Assembly: GCF_031199965.1 (NCBI RefSeq)
Contig: NZ_CP133605.1
Coordinates: 1,644,501 to 1,708,500, forward strand
Origin: Paenibacillus sp. D2_2
GTDB taxonomy: Bacteria > Bacillota > Bacilli > Paenibacillales > Paenibacillaceae
Reading direction: 5' to 3'
DNA: 64,000 nucleotides
Position numbers and translations under genes: made by a program. This document shows positions 1-7,478 of this stretch, piece after piece (position 1 is the first letter of the stretch; each line of letters starts with the position of its first letter). The notes under the pieces are model-generated. The model had not been told where the DNA came from and did not search any database. It worked only from the letters and a program-made list of their open reading frames with translations.

Positions 1-1
1 T

Positions 2-577
2 CCAACCGATACGGTATTTGCTAACAATGTGGACAGCCTCTCTAGGCTCTGCAACCATCTGATAGGTTTGGGCCATAAGAAGCTCTGCTTCCTTGGCGAT
101 CTATCCTTCTCGCGCAGCTTCCGTGACCGCTGGCTAGGCTTTCGGGACGCACTGGAACGAAGCGGTCTAGAGGTACAGCTAGCGAATGATCCAATGCTCT
201 GGCTCCAAGGGGTAGAGACCGGCGAATATGCCGATGAATTGACTGCCATACTAGAGACCAGGCAGAAAGAGAACACTCTGCCGACGGCACTTGTCTGTGC
301 CAATGATTCGATTGCGCTGAGAGTGATCTCCATTCTACAGGGAATTGGCGTATCCGTTCCCGAACAAGTCTCGGTTACCGGCTTTGATAATATTGATGAT
401 GCTGCCAAAAATCCGATTTCGATAACCACGGTAAATGTCCCAAAAGAGGCAATCGGTCGCCGTGCAGTGAAAAAGCTGATGGAACGGATCGAGCAACCGG
501 AGATGACCATCGAGAAAATACTGATGTCGACGGAGCTAGTTCTCCGTGAATCAACCGGAGGTCCTGTCAGCAATTAA
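2..577 (+). CDS. LacI/GalR-family regulator, C-terminal part (cut by window edge)
   Basis: The frame is open from the first bases of the window, so only the C-terminal ~191 residues of a transcription factor are present and the DNA-binding domain lies outside. The pattern of a GHKK motif, the stretch ALVCANDSIALRVI and then VSVTGFDNID is typical of the periplasmic-binding-protein-like effector domain of LacI/GalR regulators. A GTG at 29 is an internal codon, not the start, because upstream codons continue the family pattern. The stop overlaps the stop of the convergent MFS gene by 4 bp. The effector sugar cannot be told from this fragment. Confidence 0.8.
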   Translation, partial: PTDTVFANNVDSLSRLCNHLIGLGHKKLCFLGDLSFSRSFRDRWLGFRDALERSGLEVQLANDPMLWLQGVETGEYADELTAILETRQKENTLPTALVCANDSIALRVISILQGIGVSVPEQVSVTGFDNIDDAAKNPISITTVNVPKEAIGRRAVKKLMERIEQPEMTIEKILMSTELVLRESTGGPVSN

Positions 578-1773
578 TGGGGAGATGAAGGCTGCTCTTG
601 CTTAGCGAACCGCTGTGACCAATAGCCGAGCCCCATTGTGCCGATTAGCAGGATTCCGGTGATCCAAAATACGGAATGGATGCTCCAGACACCACTGATT
701 ACACCACCGACGAGCGGCCCGAGCATCCCACCTATCTGGTTAGCCGTCTGATTCAAGCTGAAGGCGCGTCCACGGAAGTCCGGTTTTGTCGTACGGACGA
801 CCAGGCCGTTTAGCGCAGGAAATACAGCGCAGAAGAAGCAGCCATATAGGAATCGAATCGAAGAGAACCAGTAGATATTATGGAACGGAAGCTGCATAAG
901 TGTGCCTATTCCACCAGCAAACAAGCCAATCAGCAATATTTTGTGAAAACCAACTTTATCGGCGTATTTACCCCAGCGTGGTGCGAAGAGAATGCTGGCA
1001 ATACCGACTAGAGAAAATACGATTCCTGATACGAGTGAGGCATCCTTGGCGTTATGACCCAGATCTATGATATATAAGGACAGTACCGGCTCGATCGTCA
1101 TGACTGAGAATTGCGTGAGCATTGTCAGAATGAGAATGATGATCAGAGGACGGTTATTTGCCGCTAGCTTAAAAGTATGTACAATTGATCCGGAGTCTTT
1201 GCTCGGAACGAACGAATCTTCTCTGACCATGAAAATAATCAGGATCGTAGCAAGGAAGCAGAGGACACCGGCACTGCCAAAGGCGATACGGTTATCGAAA
1301 ATCTTGGATAGAATGCCGCCAAGCATCGGTCCCATAATATTGCCTGTTGCGGTCGCCGTAGACATCATGGAGAGGGCGTAGCCAACTTTTTTCTCAGGCG
1401 TATTCGTTCCTACCAAGGCAATCGACCCGGGGATAAATCCCGACAGAAGGCCTTGCAGGATTCGCAGGCCAAGCAATTGGTACTCATTCGTTACGAAGGC
1501 GGTAAGCAAATAGATCACGCACAGGACGAAGCCGGCACGGATAATCATCGGTTTGCGGCCATATTTGTCGCCTACGGCTCCCCAGAATGGGGATGAGATG
1601 GCTCCGGCCAGAAAAGCACTGCTGAACAGCATGCCTGACCACAGCTCAATATGTTTGCTAACTCCTAGATCGATCAGGAAGAGCGGCAAGAATGGAATGA
1701 CCATGGAGAAGCTGGATGATACAATAAAAGAACCGACCCATAATACCCATAAATTTTTCTTCCAAGTTTCCAC
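574..1773 (-). CDS. MFS transporter, probable drug efflux permease
   Basis: This 399-residue integral membrane protein has about twelve hydrophobic segments. The loop motif GAVGDKYGRKPMI after TM2 (residues ~64-76) is the MFS signature, and the repeated motif GPMLGGI / GPLVGGVISG in each half resembles the drug:H+ antiporter motif. It would export small molecules using the proton gradient. The GTG start has AGGAG about 9 bases upstream; an overlapping ATG lies in another frame. The gene converges on the LacI fragment and is divergent from the thioesterase. The substrate is unknown. Confidence 0.85.
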   Translation of the reverse strand: METWKKNLWVLWVGSFIVSSSFSMVIPFLPLFLIDLGVSKHIELWSGMLFSSAFLAGAISSPFWGAVGDKYGRKPMIIRAGFVLCVIYLLTAFVTNEYQLLGLRILQGLLSGFIPGSIALVGTNTPEKKVGYALSMMSTATATGNIMGPMLGGILSKIFDNRIAFGSAGVLCFLATILIIFMVREDSFVPSKDSGSIVHTFKLAANNRPLIIILILTMLTQFSVMTIEPVLSLYIIDLGHNAKDASLVSGIVFSLVGIASILFAPRWGKYADKVGFHKILLIGLFAGGIGTLMQLPFHNIYWFSSIRFLYGCFFCAVFPALNGLVVRTTKPDFRGRAFSLNQTANQIGGMLGPLVGGVISGVWSIHSVFWITGILLIGTMGLGYWSQRFAKQEQPSSPH

Positions 1774-1953
1774 GGTTCATCACTCCTGTTGAAGATTGCT
1801 CAATAGAGTGACCAATGATGATATTGTTTCCATTGAGAATCTGTATGAATTTGTCAGTCTGATTCTATGATACTGCAATTGGAAGGATTAATCATTAGGA
1901 TCGAACGATTTCTTTCCTGAACTTATACATAATAACTGTATGGCAGAAGGCGT

Positions 1954-1984
1954 GAAGGAGCGAAGGAGCGAAGGAGCGAGGGCA
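1954..1984 (+). promoter_or_regulatory. Triplicated Shine-Dalgarno octamer before the thioesterase gene
   Basis: The octamer GAAGGAGC occurs three times in tandem at 1954-1977 and is followed by an in-frame TTG at 1985. Each copy contains AAGGAG; the last is 8 bases from the TTG. Because the unit is eight bases, slippage would break any frame starting upstream, which argues for initiation at 1985. Confidence 0.5.
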
Positions 1985-2719
1985 TTGACACAACATAAAA
2001 GAGAGTCTCACGATATATTATCGGATCATTGCGACAGCATGAAGCGTTGTCAGATTTCAACTTTACTGAGCTGGTTACAGCGGATTGCCGATGAGGATGT
2101 AGCTCACTTTGGGCTGCCGATCGAGGAAATGATGCAGCAGGGAATGGCCTGGATGCTCACGACGATGGATGTCGAGTTTCTAAGAATGCCGTTATACGGC
2201 GAAAAAATTACACTAGAGTCCTGGCATAAGGGACACAAAGGGGTTCAATGGCTGCGTGATTTCCGAATTTACGGGGAGCAGGGCGAGGTGATCGGACAAG
2301 CCAGATCGACTTGGGTATTGGTTGACCTTGAGAAGCGTCGGATTTTACGGCCCTCCGCTTTGCCGCAGGAGATACCCGCTAACAGTGATGATTCAGTAGG
2401 GGATGTACCACAGAAGGTACAGATTCCGTCAGATATTGACTTGCGGCTTGTATATGACCACACGGTGCGTCAGAGCAGCATTGATATGAACGGACATGTC
2501 AATAATGCACAATTCGCGAGTATGGGCATGGATGCATTATCAGCGGAACAATTTGCTAGAGATATTGCTCATTTCCGTATTACTTACCATCAGGAAGCGA
2601 TGCTTGGTGAGACAATCACGATATTGGCCGGAACGAATAACGACCAGTATGGCTGGATCAGCAGCAGGACGGCGGATGACCGGATATTATTTGAGGCGGA
2701 GCTAGAGTTTAAAGCTTAG
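1985..2719 (+). CDS. Acyl-[acyl-carrier-protein] thioesterase
   Basis: The product has two hot-dog domains in tandem, as in the FatA/bacterial acyl-ACP thioesterase family, and would release fatty acids from acyl-ACP in the cytosol. The first half has the segment WMLTTMDVEFLRMPLYGE and a RSTWVLVDLEKRRILRP strand; the second starts near VRQSSIDMNGHVNNAQF, the conserved N-x-H-x-N-N type motif of the C-terminal hot-dog. I chose TTG 1985 (244 aa) because a good AAGGAG lies 8 bases upstream. The frame is open back to an ATG at 1940, which has no ribosome site and would add a repeat-encoded tail. Confidence 0.85.
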   Translation: MTQHKRESHDILSDHCDSMKRCQISTLLSWLQRIADEDVAHFGLPIEEMMQQGMAWMLTTMDVEFLRMPLYGEKITLESWHKGHKGVQWLRDFRIYGEQGEVIGQARSTWVLVDLEKRRILRPSALPQEIPANSDDSVGDVPQKVQIPSDIDLRLVYDHTVRQSSIDMNGHVNNAQFASMGMDALSAEQFARDIAHFRITYHQEAMLGETITILAGTNNDQYGWISSRTADDRILFEAELEFKA

Positions 2720-2737
2720 AAGTTTCATGAAATTACA

Positions 2738-2776
2738 GAAGAAGTGCCTGGGGAATTCGAACCCAGGCACTTCTTC
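2738..2776. terminator. Bidirectional terminator
   Basis: A perfect 15-bp stem (2738-2752 with 2762-2776) encloses a 9-base loop between the convergent thioesterase and GH130 genes. A-rich and T-rich flanks allow it to serve both strands. Confidence 0.8.
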
Positions 2777-2791
2777 TTGTTCATTATGAGT

Positions 2792-3975
2792 TTATGAGTG
2801 TACTCTCATGTATTCCAGATTACGATCGACTAGTTGAGCTCTTTGCTGCACGCAAGCGTAAGAGCGGAGCGGATCTTCAGGGGTATTCATGCAGTAATCG
2901 AGCAATTGTTCTACTGAAGTTGTCGCTACATGAATCCGGGTATCAGAGGAAGCATAGTAAATAAATACATCTCCATTCTCTCTGGCGATGACACCGTTGC
3001 AGAATACAACATTGGAGACGTCTCCAACTCGTTCCTCGCCTTGTGGAGCGATAAAGTGCCCACCTGGGTGATGAGTAACTTTATAAGGTTCCTCTAGATC
3101 TGTGAGGAACGCATAGAGAACATATCTTAGCCCGGCTGCGGTGCCGCGGACGCCGTGTGCAATGTGTAGCCAACCTTTGTCTGTCTTGATCGGGGCTGGG
3201 CCTTGGCCGTTCTTGACCTCTTTGATCGTATGATAACAGCGTTCATCAATGATCAATTCCTCATCGATGTTGGCGTTCTCTATAGATTCAGATAATCCCC
3301 AACCGATGCCCCCGCCTGATCCAGCGCTGATGAAGCCGTCCTGCGGCCGGGTATAGAAGGCGTATTTGCCATCGATGAATTCCGGATGGAGCACGACATT
3401 TCTTTGTTGCGGAGATTTGGATCTAAGATCGGCCAGACGTTCCCAGTTGATCAGATCCTTGGTCCGGGCGATTCCGCATTGTGCGACAGCACTAGATAGA
3501 TCTCCGGCAGGGGCGTCAGGATCCTTGCGCTCGGTACAGAACAGGCCATAAATCCAACCATCCTCATGTTGAACTAGACGCATATCATAGACGTTTGTAT
3601 CAGGATCTTTGGTCTCTGGCATGACGACCGGGTGATCCCAGAAACGGAAGCTGTCGATCCCGTTTTCACTTTCGGCTACGGCGAAGAAGGATTTGCGGTC
3701 ATAGCCTTCCACGCGTGCCACTAGATAGTATTTATCATTCAGATAGATGGCACCCGGGTTGAGAACCGCATTAATCCCTAGTCTTCCGCGAAGAAGGGGT
3801 TAGTGGTCGGGTTGAAATCATATTTCCAGATAAGCGGAGCGTGCTCTGCAGTTAATACCGGATATTTATAGCGATCATAGATTCCGTTTCCGTAAGGGAG
3901 CTTCTCATTGGTACGGGTGATTAGATCTTCATAGTGCTCAGTAATCGCTCGCTGTCTATCTTCGAACAGGTTCAT
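2792..3975 (-). CDS. GH130 glycoside phosphorylase, probable 4-O-beta-D-mannosyl-D-glucose phosphorylase; frameshifted
   Basis: This family cleaves beta-1,4-mannosyl sugars with phosphate to mannose 1-phosphate. Two frames join near 3781: the first 65 residues end in [11 protein letters not shown]-stop, and adding one A gives [18 protein letters not shown], the expected GH130 N-terminal motif, after which the second frame runs to the end (~394 aa in all). [16 protein letters not shown] contains the conserved aspartate region. The ATG at 3975 has GGAGGA upstream. It follows a cellobiose/mannobiose 2-epimerase gene by 56 bp, the classic pairing for mannobiose catabolism (epimerise to mannosyl-glucose, then phosphorolyse). 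The missing base is probably a sequence error. Confidence 0.82.
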
Positions 3976-4031
3976 ATTTATTCCTCCAGGGTATGGGAAT
4001 GGGTAATAAATAGTTTTTTGATCAGATGGAG

Positions 4032-5255
4032 CTAATGAGATGTTTGCGGAGAATCCACCAAAGTTAGATGTTTTAGGCGCTCCAGCATTTCAAGACATGC
4101 CCTGCTATTATGGTAGGGACATTTCCATGCGCTAACCTTCGGTCCATGGGGGAGAGGTGTTCCGTCTGAACTGACACCCCAATACCACTCACCATAGGTG
4201 CGATCTATAAGATATTTCTGAATGAATTCCCACGAGCGCCACGCCGCTTGTTTGAATTTCTGCTCGCCAGTCAATTGGTAAGCATTGAAGAATCCGACTA
4301 CCGCTTCAGCCTGTGGCCACCAATCTTTGTTGGTGTCGGTAACACCGTTCGGATTAGCCTCGTTCCATATCCCTCCATCATTGTCCACCCCTGTCTCCAA
4401 TACTGCAGCCGCCATGGCGACAGCTGTCTGCTTGACCTCAATTAGCAATTCATGATCTCCCAGCACTTCCGCTGCTTCGACAAGGAGCCAGCTTCCCTCG
4501 ATATCATGGCCATAGGAGATGTGCTCGCCCTTTACATTCCAGGCTTCATCGAAGAATAGATTGAAACAGGCCTGATGTGAATCGATAATATGCTTCATAG
4601 TGACCTGTATCAGTTCAGTCAAGCTTGTGGTTAGTATAGGTGATGACCATACTCTGTACAGATTGGTGTAAGCTTCAAGGATGTGAAGATGGGTATTCAT
4701 TGACTTCTTCTCATTCAGATCTTTGCGGCTGAGACTTAGATGATCCGTCTCTTTCCAGTCACGGGACAGAGCTTCTACATAACCCTTGTATACGCTGTCA
4801 TAACTGTGCTTCTCTAAGAGATGATAGGTGGTAATAGATAAGTCCAGAGCGGCTTGGTGCTTCGTTGCCAGATAATATTCGGACAAAGCGTATATGGCGA
4901 AGGCTTGCCCGTAGATCTGCTTCTTATCGTTACTGGGACGGCCTTGATAATCAACCATCCAAAAGAAACCGCCGTAGGTCTGATCTAAGAAGTATTCAGT
5001 CAAATATTGATAGGCCCGGTCCGCAATTTCAAGGTACAAGGGGACCTGTAAAGCGCGGTATGCTGCAGCGAATGTCCACAGAATACGAGTGTTCAGGACA
5101 AGCCCTTTATGAGCGTGGGGAATCAGCTTCATCGGCTGTTCAATAGCACCATAGAAGCCCTCATTAACGTGATCGATACTATGCTCGCTCCAGAACTTCA
5201 GGATGTTGTCTTGTAGTTCCTGCTGTAATTCTAAGTCCCATTGTTCTATACTCAT
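4032..5255 (-). CDS. Cellobiose (mannobiose) 2-epimerase
   Basis: This 407-residue cytosolic enzyme of the N-acylglucosamine/cellobiose 2-epimerase family has an (alpha/alpha)6 barrel and interconverts the reducing-end C2 of beta-1,4 disaccharides, for example mannobiose to mannosyl-glucose. Family histidines are visible in MNTHLHILEAYTNLY, in SYGHDIEGSWLLVEAAE and near the end in CPYHNSRACLEMLERL, with tryptophan-rich KDWWPQAEAV between. The start ATG at 5255 has AAGGAGGT about 10 bases upstream; the frame is open 30 bases further. It is the first gene of an operon with the GH130 phosphorylase. A palindrome and a short leader frame lie upstream. Confidence 0.88.
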   Translation of the reverse strand: MSIEQWDLELQQELQDNILKFWSEHSIDHVNEGFYGAIEQPMKLIPHAHKGLVLNTRILWTFAAAYRALQVPLYLEIADRAYQYLTEYFLDQTYGGFFWMVDYQGRPSNDKKQIYGQAFAIYALSEYYLATKHQAALDLSITTYHLLEKHSYDSVYKGYVEALSRDWKETDHLSLSRKDLNEKKSMNTHLHILEAYTNLYRVWSSPILTTSLTELIQVTMKHIIDSHQACFNLFFDEAWNVKGEHISYGHDIEGSWLLVEAAEVLGDHELLIEVKQTAVAMAAAVLETGVDNDGGIWNEANPNGVTDTNKDWWPQAEAVVGFFNAYQLTGEQKFKQAAWRSWEFIQKYLIDRTYGEWYWGVSSDGTPLPHGPKVSAWKCPYHNSRACLEMLERLKHLTLVDSPQTSH

Positions 5256-5290
5256 CGTATTTTGCACCTCCTTTGTTGGATTCACGATCT

Positions 5291-5332
5291 TTAGGGAGTT
5301 TCGGTAAATAAAGTAGAATCATTTTGTTGCAT
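5291..5332 (-). CDS. Possible 13-codon leader peptide
   Basis: On the minus strand, ATG at 5332 is preceded by AAGGAG with 7-base spacing and reads MQQNDSTLFTETP then TAA, ending 35 bases before the epimerase start. It lies between the upstream palindrome and the gene. The ribosome site is as good as that of the epimerase. It may be a leader peptide or a chance frame; no function is claimed. Confidence 0.3.
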   Translation of the reverse strand: MQQNDSTLFTETP

Positions 5333-5362
5333 AAATTGCTCCTTAAATAGCGTTTGTTATCA

Positions 5363-5386
5363 TTTGTTATATAATAATATAACAAA
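5363..5386. promoter_or_regulatory. Palindromic operator candidate upstream of the epimerase-GH130 operon
   Basis: TTTGTTATAT and ATATAACAAA form a perfect 10-bp inverted repeat separated by AATA. A further half-site TTTGTTAT lies at 5353-5360. The site is about 110 bp upstream of the 2-epimerase start, a usual place for a sugar-responsive regulator or an overlapping promoter. No regulator can be assigned. Confidence 0.45.
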
Positions 5387-5699
5387 ATAAATATCTCACA
5401 ACTAATATAAAACGACTACCTACTTATTTCAATAGTTATTATCGCTTCCGGTTGCAGATATTTGTTAGTATTCCTGGAGATACGTAAAACCGTCGAAATT
5501 ATGGTAGTCAAGCAGCTTGAAAAACATATGCGAAGCTATTCTAGTCTCTCTAACGAAACTACAGATCGCTATTTCCTCAAAAACAGCGGCCAAATAAATC
5601 TAACGAAACTCCAGATCGTTATATGGGGAAAACTCGGTTTTAGGCCCTTCATTCGTCCAAATAACGATACTCAGTTTCGTTGCTATGAACATTTTTGTC

Positions 5700-6005
5700 A
5701 ACCATCGTATTTCCATCGAAGCACTAGGCGCGGGAGCAAATAAGCGAGCGACGGTCGGCACGCTGCTATCCGTGGGTTGGTTACCACATTCAATGCCTTC
5801 GTCAAGGAGAGCGATTGCCAGCTAGAAACGCACGTTCAGTTTGTCACCTAGTGCAAACGAAACTCGCAAATTCTCTCCTAAACCTTCGTTTGCCCGGGTC
5901 TAATGCTCCGGTGGTTAATCCTTCATAGGTTTAAAGCAGTTACTTATACCCGTTTTTCTTTTCTCATGAACGACTTCTGTGGAGAGAACCGGGTTATACC
6001 CTTTC
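5700..6005 (-). ncRNA. Candidate bridge/seek RNA region of the insertion sequence
   Basis: This is the non-coding end downstream of the transposase. Read on the + strand, AACGAAACT at 5856-5864 is the exact reverse complement of AGTTTCGTT abutting the left junction. TAGAAAC within 5823-5829 equals the right flank (9 matching bases if the IS terminal GC is counted). GCTGCTAT at 5762-5769 equals the junction expected if the element circularises. Guides complementary to opposite strands on the two sides are the known arrangement in IS110-family bridge RNAs. A 9-bp stem (5853-5861 with 5885-5893) is also present. RNA ends are unknown. Confidence 0.5.
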
Positions 6006-6011
6006 CCCTTT

Positions 6012-7136
6012 TTACAAATAAGAATTTTGAGGTTGTTCTGCAATCCGAGCAACCGCCCAAATAAACCCGACTAATTCTCTGGCCACGGCACCAATAGCTA
6101 CGTTTTTAGGTTTGCTTTTTCCAAAAACAAGATGTCGATATTTCGTATGCAATCTTTCTTGTGCCTTCCAAGACAAAAGTTGTACGTCTGGAGGCAATCC
6201 TTCTAGGCGGTTCGCTAGTTCACCTTTTACAGCAGGTCGATGACGGTAGCTCCATGCTGACTCCACTAACGTTCGACGCAAATGGCTGTTACCGGCCTTG
6301 GTCATAGAACCTCGTCGTGTACTTTGACCTGACGAATGCTCACGAGGAACTAGACCTAAGTAGGCCATGAGCTGAGCAGGCGAGCGAAACCGCGCGAACG
6401 TGCCAATCTCCGCAGCAATGGTAATCGCCGTAAGACGCGCAACACCGCGCAAGGATTGAAGGGTCTGAATCACAACCGCCTTTGCCCCCGTTGTGGCTTG
6501 CCTAAGAAGCGCATCTTCTAAACGGCCCATGCGTTGTTCAACTTCCTCGAGCGCATGAATCATTTCGGTAAACACGACCTGCATCGCTTCATGTTCGAAT
6601 GACAATGAAGCCAGCCAAGCGCGATATTTCTTTGTCCAACGACGTTTGATGGTATCCGGTGGATGAACTTGATGGCGCAGGAGAAACTTAAGGATCCGTT
6701 GACGAGCGCGGTGCGCATCTTCCTTGGCTGCTTCACGGGAACGAACTAAATCCCGCAATGCTTCGTCATCTCGCGATGGTATATGAACCGCGGTCAACTC
6801 ACCTGCTCGGAAAAGACGAGCGAGTTGCTCCGCATCCCGGCGGTCCGTTTTTACATGGTCGCCAGGCCGTTTGGGCATAAGGGAAGGGGCAATCACGGTA
6901 CAACTTGCTCCCATAGATTCGATCCAGCGGTGTGTTTCGTATCCAGTCGGACCAGCTTCGTAACAGAATGCTAAGGAATTTGCAGGACCTAATTCCTTGA
7001 TAAGTTTCCGAAGAGCGGCAGGTGTATGTGCTATAGTTCCGTAGTAACGTGGCAATTCTCGTCCCTCATCTGCAATGGCAACGGAAATTTTTTCTTTTGA
7101 TACATCTAAACCGACGTATTTTGTGGTAAACTGCAT
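6012..7136 (-). CDS. IS110-family (IS1111 group) transposase
   Basis: The intact 374-residue protein has the RuvC-like DEDD residues D11 (GLDVSKEK), E60 (FCYEAGPTGYE), D98 and D101 (KTDRRDAEQLARL), and a C-terminal domain with LRGVARLTAITIAAEIG and the conserved serine region EHSSGQSTRRGSMTKAGNSH (SSG at 268-270). It recombines donor and target DNA guided by an element-encoded RNA, without target duplication. It appears functional: the frame is undamaged, unlike many neighbours. The start ATG has GGAGGCTGT upstream. The wording of the C-terminal motif fits the IS1111 group rather than the IS110 group proper. Confidence 0.93.
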   Translation of the reverse strand: MQFTTKYVGLDVSKEKISVAIADEGRELPRYYGTIAHTPAALRKLIKELGPANSLAFCYEAGPTGYETHRWIESMGASCTVIAPSLMPKRPGDHVKTDRRDAEQLARLFRAGELTAVHIPSRDDEALRDLVRSREAAKEDAHRARQRILKFLLRHQVHPPDTIKRRWTKKYRAWLASLSFEHEAMQVVFTEMIHALEEVEQRMGRLEDALLRQATTGAKAVVIQTLQSLRGVARLTAITIAAEIGTFARFRSPAQLMAYLGLVPREHSSGQSTRRGSMTKAGNSHLRRTLVESAWSYRHRPAVKGELANRLEGLPPDVQLLSWKAQERLHTKYRHLVFGKSKPKNVAIGAVARELVGFIWAVARIAEQPQNSYL

Positions 7137-7408
7137 TAATGACAGCCTCCTTTTGCTTTGTAGCTCTGAAATGGGTTTTCTACAGTATCCATTTTAACCT
7201 ACGATTCGAAGCAAATACGGGGGCTGTTTTGTTCATCATAGCTAGAAACAATTAGCCAGCTTTTTGGCCTAAATAGCGATACACAGTTTCGTTAGGAATG
7301 TCTATATGCAAAACCATTGGTATCTCGAAAATCTGCCTGCGAAATTACGGCGGTTATTTAATGATCTTGGAGGTTTGTGGTAGCTAAGCAGCTTTTACAA
7401 TTGCCTAA

Positions 7409-7437
7409 TTGCTGTCTGACCTTGCAACTGATATAAT
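7409..7437 (+). promoter_or_regulatory. Promoter of lepA
   Basis: TTGCTG, a 17-base spacer and TATAAT (7432-7437) form a sigma-A type promoter 42 bases before the lepA start codon. Confidence 0.55.
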
Positions 7438-7478
7438 GAATTGATTGTACTCAAAAGGATTTTGTGGTGGGGGTAAGG

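Larger units (their letters stand above)
5682..7243 (-). mobile_element. IS1111-type (IS110 family) insertion sequence, ~1562 bp
   Basis: Boundaries were set by comparing the interrupted repeat with two uninterrupted copies. The left junction follows AGTTTCGTT (ending 5681) and the right junction precedes AGAAAC (from 7244); a T is shared, so the ends are uncertain by one base. There is no target duplication, as expected for IS110 elements. The ends are imperfect inverted repeats (GCTATGAACA against GCTATGATGAACA on the other strand). The element holds one intact transposase and a ~330-bp non-coding segment downstream of it, the position where IS1111-group elements encode their guide RNA. Confidence 0.8.
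5550..7295. repeat. Forward-forward-reverse-reverse repeat element, copy A (interrupted by insertion sequence)
   Basis: Four copies of a 26-bp unit are present: CTAACGAAACT, three variable bases, then a TATCGCTATTTG-like half. Forward units begin at 5550 and 5600. A reverse unit ends at 5681 and resumes with AG at 7244-7245; the second reverse unit ends at 7295. Removing 5682-7243 leaves 184 bp with forward spacing 50 and reverse spacing 50, matching copies at 51411-51594 and 58216-58400. The stretch holds no convincing gene other than the transposase. Confidence 0.8.

Noticed and set aside
5462-5743. A 93-codon open frame across repeat copy A
   Set aside because: It runs through two forward repeat units, one reverse unit and the insertion junction, so it cannot be a stable gene.
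7246-7440. Second end of a larger composite transposon
   Set aside because: No second insertion sequence or matching ends were found; the sequence is the remainder of repeat copy A and the lepA promoter region.
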